Positions 22,601 through 34,100 of a DNA stretch of 64,000 bases are shown here, piece after piece. Position numbers and translations under genes: made by a program. Below the pieces are notes generated by a model. It did not search any database. It was not told the DNA's origin and saw nothing but the letters and a program-made list of their open reading frames with translations. The stretch comes from Larus michahellis (Eukaryota; Chordata; Aves; Charadriiformes; Laridae). The stretch's first letter is position 1; every line of letters starts with the position of its first letter. The stretch is from positions 2,046,001-2,110,000 of the forward strand of contig NC_133918.1 in the NCBI RefSeq assembly GCF_964199755.1, in the 5' to 3' direction.

Positions 22601-25600
22601 GCTCTCCACTTACGTGGAAAAGGGGGAGGTGAAGAATTCAAAACCAAGAAGGGAGAGGTCACTGCAGAGCTGCTCAGAGTTCAGCCGCAGTTTCCCAACC
22701 GCTTTAAATATCGCTCCCTGCTGTCCTGCCCAGGCCCAGGCAGGGTCGAGAAAGCTGAAACAGCTCAAGGTCTCAGGGGGAAAAAATGGGTGAACAGAGA
22801 GGAATGACAGGAGCTCCCTGATCGTAGCAGGAGCTGCCTCCAGCTCTCTCCCTTCCCTCGCTCCCTGTGGGAACCAGGGTTTTGCCACAAACCTGAATCT
22901 GGGTACTAGAGAGTGAAGGAACTGACACAGGAATCAGGTGGCTCATGAACCATCCCTAAAAAAAAATCCCACGGGCAGCCCCAGGCTGCAGCGCCGCAAC
23001 TTGGTACCTGGGATGAAAACCAGGCTGCTCCTCTTCCGTCCCTGCCTCGGGAAGAAGGCTCTCACCAGGCTTCAGACAGACGCCGGCAGGACACCGGGGA
23101 TTTCAAAGCAGAAGAAAACAAATGGAAAAGGCAAAAATATATGCAAAAAAGCCCAGCCCAAGACTCTTGGGTGCAAAAAGCATTGCAGGTGCCAGGAACA
23201 CCTATGCGAGGGGAATGTTTGAAGACAGGCACCAGCTCACACCACGGGTGAGGGAAGCTCAGCCTGTCGGGGCAGCTCGTTGCATTCCTGCAGCAGGACG
23301 GGGCTGAAGCGCACAAACCAGAGGAAATGGTGCAGCAGGGTGTGGGGCAGAGCCACAGGCTGACCGAGGCCGAGCACTGAGTCCAGACCCGCTGCGGGCT
23401 CTGGCCAGGGACAATCCCAGCGCCTCGCAGTGCCACAGCCTCCCTTTCTGTAAATAGCGGGAATAACATTTGCCATGCTCCCCGCATCACTCAAAGGTAA
23501 ATAAATGCACTAAGACGGGTTGTAGAAGATCCTAGATGAGTTTACTGGAGTACTTTGCATTTTTTCTTGCCAGGTTTAATCCTAAATCCACCGTCCCCAA
23601 CTATACAATGGTATCTTCCAGAGCTTTGTTCAGTTCAGTTTCCAGCGTCCAAACAACAGGTTTTTGTGTTCCTTGTCTCAAGATACGATCCACTGCTTGC
23701 CACATCCCACAGCCAGAAATCATCCTCGACACCCAGGCTATAATTTCCATTTATTTAGCTTAATGCCTTTCACAACACATCATCCGTGCTGCCGCCTTCC
23801 TCCTTCGGGCGCTCACCGCTTGTGACTTGCTACGGCACCGATCGCCTGGCTGACCTGCAACAGCTGCCCCCTTCTTCCCTGCTTTTTGGGGACAAATCCC
23901 AGCCCAGGACAGAGCTTATCCCAGGAAGGTTTCTGCCCTGAGCTTTCCCACCTCCATCCTCACAGTGCAGACAACTGAAGGCAGCTGGCGCGGCTGGCGC
24001 GTGTCTCGCAGCACCGGGGATGGGCAGGGGAAGGGAGTGCGGGGCAACGCGGGGCGGCGAGGGAAGGAATGGTTTGCACAGGGAATAAAAAAGCCAGCCC
24101 CGTCAGCCCCGATCATTAATGAAAACCTCGCAGCCACATATTGCTGGGATTTTCCTTTTCTTATACCCAAGAACGTTGTGGTCGTCAGGACCACAAAGAA
24201 AACACAACGAGAACGAGAGCAGGAGATAAAGAGGAAACCTGGGATAAAGAGGAAAGCTGGGCAGCACCGGGAGTGGAGGGAGGGGGGAAATGTAAAAAGG
24301 AGAAGGAAAAGAATAAAGGACGTGGGCGAGTGAACGAGCCAGAAATTCCGGTAAAAAAAGGCAGGGTCTGAAAAAGGCAAAAAAAGAAAAATGGAGCACC
24401 ATGGCAAAGCAAATCCGTGGGGAAAAGTCAGGAGGAGAGTGACCGTCCCAAAGGCCAAGAGCTGCAGAAGGGATGGATGGATGGACAGACCCCCAGAGCT
24501 CCTGGGGCAGGTTCATGGGATGGCGACTGGCAGCCTGAGCACCAGCGGGTTCCCGTGGCCAGCACCTCACCCCGTGCCCAAGTGTGTGCCCCCGTGTCCC
24601 TGACATCGCTCTGCCCAGGGGAGTGCCCCCCGCCGCAGGGGAGCCCGCAGCCGGTGGGTGCTCAGGACCGGCAGCGGTGGCAGGGGGACCAGCAGCAGGA
24701 CCAGCACCCTCCGCCGCGGCCCCGCCACGGCCACCTCTCCCATCTGTTTTTGCTTGTGCCAGATGGGAAGGGGAGGGAGGGATGGGGGGATGGGGCCGCA
24801 TGGCTGGGATGTTGGGGATTCATTTCTTTCTATTCTTTTCCCAGTGACATTTAAATGGCTGGCCCCAAAACGCTTTCTGATTGCTGTGTGTTTTTCCCAA
24901 TGACACAAAGGCGAGAGTCTCTCAGAATAAATCATTTAGAGGCAGAGGGGAAAAAAAAAAAAGCAGCAGCTCCGACCCCACAAGCACATACACCTCCCTC
25001 CTCCTCGCCCTCCCCTACAAGCATGTTTTGGAGCTGCTCAAGTGAAGGGGAGAGAGAGCAGGAGTAATTTTCCACGGATGCAGGGAACAATTGAGCCCCG
25101 CATGGTTTTCATCGTTAAAATGCTTCCCTCCAGCAGTTTATGTTCACCCACACCAGACAAAGGCGATACGCATGCAGAGACCAGTTCAGTCTTGCTCCAC
25201 CCGCCGGTGGTGAGGAGTGGAGGTGCGGGGTGATGGGGAGGAGGAGTGGGGGAGAGATGCTGAATCGCGAGGTGGGACCCGCTCCAGCTCCTCTCCCAGC
25301 GCGGGCAAGGGATGGCTGAACCCAGCTCTGAGTCACCCTTACTCAGCCCCGGCGCAGCCTCAGCTGTGCCAGGGCTGGTTTGGGGAGGGGAGAGGGGACG
25401 GGGCAGCTCTGGCACGGAGAAAACCAGCGCTTGAGTTTCGGGGGAAGCGACGCTCAATGCTGCTGGTGCGGCACCATCCTATCTGCAGGCAGACAGGAGG
25501 CTGGGGGAGGAAGGAAGCCACTTCGCAGCAGTGCTTGCTTCAGCCTCATGCCGCTGGCCCGGCTTCTCCTGGGATCCAGCCCCTCCACTCACACAGGGTG

Positions 25601-26979
25601 TCCGGCCACCCTACGGCCACGGGAGGCCCTTCCTCATCTTCCAGGCAAACACCAGCCGGCAGCGGGATTGCTCCCTGCAAGGAGAGCGCGTGCTCGTGCT
25701 GAGGATGGACGCTGGCACCACGTTGGTGCTGAGAGGCTTTAGAGGGGAGCAGGGGGACGTGGGCATCCTCAGCATCGTCTCCCGGGCAGCACAGCCCAAA
25801 GGGGGCTGAACACCGCTGGGGCTGGGGGCATTAGACTGGGGAGTGGAGCCCGAGCCCTGAAGCACAGCAGGGCGATCCCCAAGTCATGCAAAGCCTCGCC
25901 ACGATCCTTTTTCCTCTTTGTCCTCGAGTCCCTTCCCATTCCCATTCCTTTCACATGGAGGAATGTACTTCAGTCACTGGCATGCAGTTCCATGGCTCTG
26001 AGCATCACCCACAGGCCCCCCAGGAAGAAGGAGGATGGGGTCTGAGCCCTCAGATGTCCCCTGCTCAGGTGTCAAACCTACACACGACTATGAAAAGCAC
26101 AACTGTTCTTTATAGCACAGATCTGCACAAAATAAGAGCTCCAGGCCTTTGCAACTAAGAGAGTTTTTAAATGTCCATCTCTAGGACCTGCAGGACAGCA
26201 GGACGCAAGTTTGTGGCTTCACTGCTCTTGCACATTAAATCACAGTATCGTTTCTGAGCCCTTTTTGGCACCTCTTCCCCGAGTGGTGCCAACTAAACCC
26301 ACCGTCCTCAGAAACCTGCTGCTCACTGGGAGCCTGTAGGGCTGAAGGGGCAATACCACCAGTCTCGTGGGAACCATGTCAAGAGGACCTCTAGCTCTGA
26401 GTGCGAAGAAAGATGAAAAGCGACCGGTTTTCATTAAAAAAAAAAAATATTTTCAAAGTTCCTTATCAAAGATCAGCACATAGGAGCTAAACAGACTCAG
26501 GCCCAGACTGGTGGGAGATCTCTAAGCAACATTTTTGTGGTGCAGAGGCAGGTTTTGCCAAACTCCTTCCACCTAGATACTACCGAGCCAGTGGTTCAAA
26601 CCAACGTCTCCCTCTGCCAGACCACTGAAGAAGGCTTTCAACAAAACATCAAAGCAGAGACCCAAATGAATCACAGGATCCAGCACTGGGGCTCCAACAG
26701 CGCTTTCGAGAAGCACAACAGCCTAAGCCCTAGCATCCTTGTCGAATTATAACCCACCCCCCCTCGCCCCAGGTAGATGTGCCAAACTTTTCATTTCTTG
26801 TTCTGCTTGGACGTATGTGCTTTTAAAGCTCCTTTTCCAACATCCAGCAAACACAGTTATAAATAGTTGGGGTTTACCTAAGAGGCGATGGCACTTACAT
26901 GGTCATGGAGAGATGCTTTACATATATAGCTTGTGTGGGAAAGATTTTGGATGGCTGAGATGCTTCCTTGACATGAAGC
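19666..26979. other. Intergenic, nothing recognised
   Basis: No protein-coding exon or RNA gene supported. An AT-richer piece at about 21460-21870 and an open frame at 25531-25809 were looked at; neither has recognisable similarity. The base composition moves from GC-rich to AT-richer towards 26 kb. Confidence 0.5.
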
Positions 26980-27345
26980 ATAACAAGGAGAAAAGAAGAT
27001 TTTACAGCAGATGATCTCAGTTTGCTTAGCCTAACAAAACAAAGGCCAGAAGGGGAAGGATTGCTACACATAAAAGCACCCAAGAGAGAGCCGAGACGCT
27101 TATTTAAGCGTAAGGACAATGTTGGCATTAAACCAATTGGGAAAAAAAAATTGGCTACAAATAAATATAACTGGGATTTAAAAGGAGCTTCATAACCCTG
27201 AGAGCACTCAGGTTATGGAACGGCCTTGCGGGGGGGGACACTGGAGGCTGAGGGTGGAGCACTGTACCTTCAAGAACGGGATCCTAGGACCGTGCATGGA
27301 CAGTCTGGATTTGACTCAGAAGGTCTCTCCTAGCTCTATGCCTCC
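26980..27345 (+). mobile_element. Old, decayed CR1-type LINE remnant
   Basis: The order of diverged motifs matches the 3' half of old amniote CR1 elements: a segment around TTATTTAAGCGTAAGGACAA, then ATGTTGGCATTAAACCAATT, then GGTTATGGAACGGCCTTGC, and at the right end GGTCTCTCCTAGCTCTATG, like the usual GGTCCCTTCCAGCCCTATG. It has many more differences than the GC-rich CR1 copies, so it is much older. Recognised from memory of the family, without alignment. Confidence 0.65.
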
Positions 27346-27639
27346 ACCAGTAAAGTCATCCCACATGTAGGTCTCTCAACTGGGAAGCTAATCCTCGCAG
27401 CATGGGGACATCCCAGCGCTCAATGTCCCCATAAAGCTGTGCCAAGAGCTCTTGAAATCTTCCCAGATGAAAAGTCAATCAGAGAAAACAGATGAGTTGA
27501 ATCCCCTTGGATTGCGTGTGCCTTGAGATTGGGAATGTTTCAAAGTACTATAATGAGCACGGATCTTGGAGAGCTACAACAATAGCTTATTTTCAAGGAA
27601 AATTAAGAACAGCTTGTTTTTCCTAATCTTACAGTTTCC

Positions 27640-28190
27640 TCCAAACAAATGTGTCACAGATGTTATACCTGGAGGTCATGGAAAAAAAGGTCTCATCAGA
27701 ACTGCTGCGAGAAGTATTTTGGCCAAAGAAAAAGAGTTTGAATGTGTCCTGTATGAATGCATTGAGGAGAGACCAAAGAGAAACTGTCCTCTTTCCCATG
27801 GTAACAGAAAGCTGAAGAGCAGTCACAAATTGAAGGGGGAAAAGCCCAAACACTTTGTAGTTGTAAAGACAGAAAAGTATTGGAAGAAATTGTCTAGGGA
27901 AATGTTGGCCTCCCTGTCGCTGAAGGGTTTTACGAACAGGTTATACACATCCGTCAGGAATGATTCCTGAAAAGCCGATCCTTTTTTGGGGCAGGAGCAC
28001 AGGTTATATAGCCTTCTGAAACGGCAACTGTTATCATCTGTGCTAATAGCTCAGCACCAAGGTGAAGACACCACCATCCTCTCCGATCACCAATGTTCAA
28101 GGCTGCCAGTACGAACCCAACAGGCCCTCCACGTCCCACTGCGACCCGGAGACAACAGTCCTAACGCAGGTCTGACCTCCTCGATCCCAC
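27640..28190 (+). mobile_element. Second old CR1-type LINE remnant
   Basis: A 134-codon open frame (27566-27970) ends with KYWKKLSREM and SLSLKGFTNRL. This resembles the C-terminal CR1 ORF2 pattern W..LPRE....PSLE.FK.RL. The DNA around 27884-27960 has the old CR1 arrangement GTCTAGGGAAAT ... GAACAGGTTA ... GTCAGGAATGATT, and 28170-28205 (GACCTCCTCGATCCCACC...) fits a decayed 3' end. Not a host gene. The right-hand part is less sure. Confidence 0.6.
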
Positions 28191-30594
28191 CTCGATTCCA
28201 GTCTGAACTGGAACGATAAAGGCTTAATCAAGCCTTACATATTATTAAACTTTATTTGCATTGCTTTGCATTCAAGGCTCAGGAAAGGCTTGTCGTTAAA
28301 ATTCAAAGAGTTTTGAAAGTCCCAGGGACACTGAGAGTAGTGACGCAAAAGGGGTGATGTGTCCAGGCCATCGCGTTGGCATTGCCTGACGAAGACACAA
28401 GCTGCAGCGATGGTGGTCAGAGCCGCGCAGAGGTGACGGTCACGTCAATCGACATCACTATGAGAACGCTAAAATACAAAAAATATAGTTTTGTATAAAC
28501 TGAGATCTCGTGGCCACCTCCGTAACGGTTCCTGGGGAAAACTATCCGGTTACCACAAGCAAGCGTATTTCTGAACCCATTTAAAATCTTAAAACCGCAA
28601 TACATAAACCTAACAATACCAAACGGCAAGACATCAGGAAACCATTGACAGAAAAGCCCAGTGTAATAGAAAAGAGAATGAAACATGACTATCATTGCCA
28701 AAGAATAATCTCCCATAAATATTTTTAAAGGCAACAAAGACGATTATCAATGAGAGCTGAGACAGGATAAGGACAGATAATTTAGGTTCAAGAGATCATT
28801 TTGCTTATTTCAAAGGTTCTTTGAGGTAACTAGACCTTTTAAAAGCAACCTAAACCCCCTAGTCTCACAGGATTCGAGGTCAGAAGAGGCAGCCTGAAGG
28901 GAACAGAGGTGCGAGACCTCTGCAGTTCCCATCTCAGCCTGAGGCCGGTCCTTTCTCCCTGCCTCAGTTTCCCAACGCACGGTGACACAAGCGCAGTGAG
29001 TCCCAGCCTCCGACAGGAGCACGAGGGCTGCCAGGACTGAGAGGTACCACTGGAAGCTTAAACATGTAAAACACGGATCCTATTTTCAGTGTCTAATCAA
29101 TACAAGCGGCCACAGGGATGGTGTAGGATCTGCTGTCGTGACACACTCCGATCTCTGCAGGGATCGGTTTGAACGTGCGTACTCCAGCCCATGGAGCCCG
29201 TGACTTGATTCAGCAGAATGACCGAGCTGCTGTACTGTGCACATTGTTCTGACAGCTGTTAAGGACTGACCTGCTGACTCGCATTGCTTCCTGTCACATC
29301 CCGTTCCTTGAAGGACAGCTGATTACATTTTCCTCCCTAATGAGCTCAATGAGTCTGAAGATGGGCTGAGACTGCACAACTGGCTAGTGTATGATCTTTG
29401 GCTTCCACTCCTGCCTGACGGCTGGCAGGCAGAGATCGAGGATAAGTCTGTGTGTGAAGCCAAACAAACACGGGAACGTCACGGGGAATAAGGAACCACG
29501 AGCTGAGAAATTCATGCGCCGCAGGACGAAAGTCCATGGAAACATCAGGAAGGCAGGGCACCGATACAATCTGCACTGCGATCTGGAAGGACATCCCCAC
29601 GAGACAATCCAAAATGGAAACTCAATGACCCAAGAAAGGACAAACGCTTATATGGGCATCAGTTGTCCAGAGGAACAGAAGGAAGAGCTTCAGTAGCTAA
29701 AATATCCCCAAAACAAATTTCGCAACTAATTCTCCATTCCTGTCCAGTTTATTTTCTGTAATCACAACTGCTCCCTTGCTTTGCATACACCTCGGAAGCA
29801 GTAGGTTTTCAGATCGTCACCTGAGGTACTTGATAAAAGTCACTGCAAGCAGAAAATCAAACTATCTAGGTCATCTGTCCAATCCAGCGCAGTAATTTCA
29901 AGGTTTCCTGCCTTCCTTATGCCACCTCTTTATCTTCTAGCACCTTAGGAAATCAGTTGGTCTTATTAAGAGTTATGAGCCCATGCTCAGCTCAGCGTGG
30001 AAGCACAATTTTGCACTCTCCAAAGATTAGGCTGCCCTGCCTCGGCAACGGGAAGCCCCATGGGTCGAGTTAGCATGTCTGTGTGAGATTGCTGGGCTTA
30101 CCCGCAGCAGGACACATGGGAATAAACAGCTCCTCTAAAGCCCGGTCACTTTGGAAACTTAGAGGTGGGCACCACGATGCTCTTGCGAGCGCCTCTGGAA
30201 AATATTGCAGTGCACCAAGCAAAGCACACCTTTCCAGCAGGGTAAGCAATGAACCCTTCAAATCTCAGCTTCTTCTAGAGTTAATAACAAACAGGAGACA
30301 GGGTAAGTTAATTTGTACCTAGAATGGCTTCATAAATAAAAACCTCTTGGAAAACTGGAAAATCCTAGCAATGAAATAGAGCTGCCTTCATTTTAAAGCT
30401 TCCGCCCCTAAGCTTGTTGACAACCTGGTGGCTTATTTGATAGCAGTTTGCTGTCAATCCCTTATAAGCACCACAATAACACCGGCTGTCTTTAAATTTC
30501 AATTTGTCACTTACAGAGCAAGCGGTGGGGAGACGCTGAGCCCCCCACGGGCTGAGCGGCTGCTCCCCACCCGCTGCTCAGAGGGGTTTTCCTG
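28191..30594. other. AT-rich intergenic, nothing recognised
   Basis: No supported gene or young repeat, apart from an imperfect inverted repeat at 30516-30579 next to the following CR1. Confidence 0.5.
30516..30579. repeat. Imperfect inverted repeat (hairpin)
   Basis: Two 17-base arms, 30516-30532 and 30563-30579, are nearly reverse complements (one is GAGCAAGCGGTGGGGAG, the other CTCCCCACCCGCTGCTC). A smaller GC-rich hairpin lies in the loop. Confidence 0.6.
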
Positions 30595-31120
30595 GATGAA
30601 TCATAGAATGGTTTGGGATGAATCATAGAATGGTTTGGGATGGAAGGGACCTTAAAGGCCACCCAGTGCCACCCCCTGCCCTGGGCAGGGACACCTCCCA
30701 CCAGCCCAGGTTGCTCCAAGCCCCGGCCAACCTGGCCTTGAACCCCTCCAGGGATGGGGCAGCCACAGCTTCTCTGGGCAACCTGGGCCAGGGGCTCACC
30801 ACCCTCACAGCAAACAATTTCTGCCTCACATCTCATCTCAGTCTCCCCTCTTCCAGTTTCAAACACTTCCCCCTCGTCCTATGGCTCCCCTCCCTGCTCC
30901 AGAGTCCCTCCCCAGCTTTCCCGGAGCCCCTTTAGGGACTGGCAGGGGCTGGAAGGTCTCCGCGGAGCCTTCTCTTCTCCAGGCTGAACCCCCCCAGCTC
31001 TCTCAGCCTGTCCTCCCATCAGAGGGGCTCCAGCCCTCCCAGCATCTCCGGGGCCTCCTCTGGCCCCGCTCCAACAGCTCCGTGTCCTTCCTGTGCTGAG
31101 GGCTCCAGAGCTGGACACGG
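30595..31120 (-). mobile_element. CR1 LINE fragment with duplicated 3' end
   Basis: Same subfamily as the 9.3, 16.1, 45 and 51.1 kb copies, minus orientation. The 22-base terminal unit containing AATCATAGAATGGTTTGG occurs twice in tandem (30595-30616 and 30617-30638). It continues through the 3' UTR into the last ORF2 codons and ends near GGGCTCCAGAGCTGGACAC. 5'-truncated. Confidence 0.94.
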
Positions 31121-34100
31121 TACTGAAGAGGTGCAGCGGGTGGGCAGGTCGGAGGGGGTGTGCTGCATGGGAAGCTTGCGTTGCCATCGCTCTACCTGCT
31201 GCGTGGGTAAAGGCTCACCAGAGCTGTCAAGCTGCCACCTTTCACCAGCCTGAAATTCAAGAGTATGTTTAAAGAAAAAGGTAAACAACCCGAGCTGCTA
31301 AGCTGGCCTGATGGCTGGTTCCAGCTCCACTCTCACTCGGAGGGATTGCTGACTATCTTGGTACACAGAGCCGTCAGTAAATATTGGTTCAAACACAGAT
31401 AGCTCGTGGGCAAAAGCACAGGGCTGCATGTAGCTCAAATGAGCAGCCTGGCAAAAGCGACGGTTACCAGGGCTGGAGCTTCCCTGTCCCTCCTGCGGCA
31501 CCCCAAGGGCTGGCCTGGCTCTTAGCGCAGCTCCGGGTGAGCTCCGGCCAGTGACTTTGCGCTGAATCCACAGGGATTATACCCAAAATAAAGCAGCGTG
31601 CAACACAAACATACAGCTGGAAGAAATCCCACTTGGCCAATTCTGCTGGTCAGAGGCTGTTCTCAGGCTTAAAGCAAAGGGGCGAACTGGTTCCCTGACT
31701 CGCAACTCTCTAAAGGACGAGTGTGGCATATAACTTATTGCAGGTTAAATAACCTTCCCTGCCCTCGAGGCTCATTCATTTTATTTATGGGGAAATATGC
31801 TCATTAATGCTCTTATCACAGGAATGATCTAATCGGGGGGGGGGGGAAGTCTCCTTTGAATATATCCATTTTAATGAGCTGCTGGGCGAAACGTTTAGGC
31901 AGGCAAAATTGACTCTCAACTCGTTTCTGACAGAGCAGATTCTGCACAGGTCTTAACGCTCATCCTGCTGGCATCTGTTTGTTTTGATAACATTTCTAAA
32001 CGAAATTACGAGTTACAAAAGCTGAGCTGTACTCTGCACTTCCTTGTCCCTAAGGTTGACTGATCCAAGCACAATAGGAACTGAAGGAAAATAAGGCACG
32101 CCATCCAGCTCACCTTCCCGACACAGAGCCCGTGAAAGCAGCCCATCCTGTAAAGAAACATCAGATGGTGCTGAACTCTTCTGTAAGAGAAAAGGGAAGC
32201 TAAGCAAAAAAATAAACAAATAAATCCACCACACAAAGGCTCTCCCTTAAGCAAGCGAGGGAAAGGGGTCAGCAGAGAAAGAAAATGTTTGCGAAAGAAT
32301 TCCAGAAAGCCACTGCACACCAAAATGTGGATTACAGGTGATCGCAGAGAGGCACGTTTCCTCAGGACCCGGCTCTGCGAGGTGCTGCGCACCCCTCCAC
32401 TCTCTCCCGTGCTGATGGGAAGGAAAGTGCTCCGTCTCCTCTCTGAGTTGAACCCTTTACAAGAACAGGACCTTAATCAGCTCTCATTAACGTGGGGAGG
32501 GGGAGCGGAGGGAGAGGAGGGGAGGCAGATCTGAGCTGCCTCTGGTCCAGTGTAAACGAAACAGAAAATGGATTGTGGAAGGGAGGATGTTGCAATGCCT
32601 TCCACATTATTGTTTTGTAACTACCTCTGAATTCCTCATGCCCATGTGTTCATAACTGGCAGCAACACCCAGAGAAAAATCAATACAAAAATCAAGCTTG
32701 TGGAACATTACTCTTAAATTACAAAACCGTAACGACAAACTGCACGAGCACACTTCTTTTCCCAGCAATGTTAAGGTGTCAGCCTCCGACCGTATCTCGT
32801 GTCTCTTGCTGTTGCTAACCCCCTCTCGAGCTGACTGCGTTTCCTGTTCTCACTTCAAACATTTCCCCTCACCCCCACATGATTTTTATATGGAAACCGA
32901 ACCGCAATGCCTGGTAAGTTTGATCCTGCAGACTTAAAACAACCCAGCATTTATCAGGTGACCAGCACTACGTTGGATTACACCCCTGAATCAGATAACA
33001 AGACTTTAAAGCATTTTAAGCATCTGTTACCTCATCTGCATTCAATATATAGTCCTCTTCATACCAGCTGCTTTTAAGTGAGAAAGCAGAGATCCAAAGT
33101 TTCTTTGGTAAGAAGTACAGACATTTGTTGGCCTGACGAACTAGCGACTGCTTTCTTCTAGTTCAGTATCTCACAAAGATCTCGGAAAATAAATTCTTCC
33201 TTGTGCTGGCAAACATCTAAGAATTCCAGCTTAACTTCGCAGTGGCACGCAGGATCTCCTTCCAGCACAAGTGGGTCTGCAGAAAACCTGACCTTCAAAT
33301 CAAATCATTCTTGCACGGATGACAATGAAAATGAGGAGAGTTTTCCAGCTAGAAAAAGTGTTCTAATTACATGTCCCACAAAGATTAGAATAGATTCTAA
33401 CACACGAAATAGCATTTTTAGTGGGCGAGTATTTAAAATTAGATAACCAGTAGTTAACTGTTAACTGTAAGGAAATGAACCATAAGGTCTAAGGAAGAAG
33501 ATGGGCAGACTTCAGAGCCCTGCTTTATAAGACTTATAAACTATAGGTCTTATAAAGTTTAGCAATAACACTGTCCAGTGTTTTGATAAAGATCTCACAA
33601 GCTTTTGCTGTACATCGTCTCCACACAGAGCTGACCAAGATGGACATTTAAATTATTCTGGGACTCAAACCAGCTAAATTACAGGGTGGAGAAGTCATGA
33701 CACACAACGATGTCTGCGAAAACACATCACGATGGACATCTCTGCCTCAGATTCGGTCCTGGTTTGGTGCTTGGCCACATCTCTAGATAAGTCTTAAAAC
33801 TGTGAGAATAAGTAAAGTCCTCCTGGAGTGGAAATAGAGAGAATGGGCAATCAGAAAGACTCAATTTCATAGGCAGTCTCCATTAATTAATTTATTTTTT
33901 TTACCATTTTTGTGAAGTTACTAAGTGTGTACTGCTACGCAAGGACTGCACACGCTTTAAAAGAGAGCTCATGTTTTTCTTTCTGTTGTACTTCCCTAGT
34001 CAGCAAATCAGAGAGAGATGAATTCCCATGATGCTGCTAAATATCATAAGCATCTATTTCCACATTCAAGAAAAGCTATGACAGCATGATGCAGCTAAGC

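Noticed and set aside
24103-24801. 232-codon minus-strand frame
   Set aside because: Low-complexity Pro/Ser/Phe composition, no recognisable similarity, contradicted by other equally long frames on the opposite strand.
27566-27970. 134-codon AT-rich open frame as a novel gene
   Set aside because: Its C-terminal end and surrounding DNA match the decayed CR1 ORF2/3' UTR pattern.
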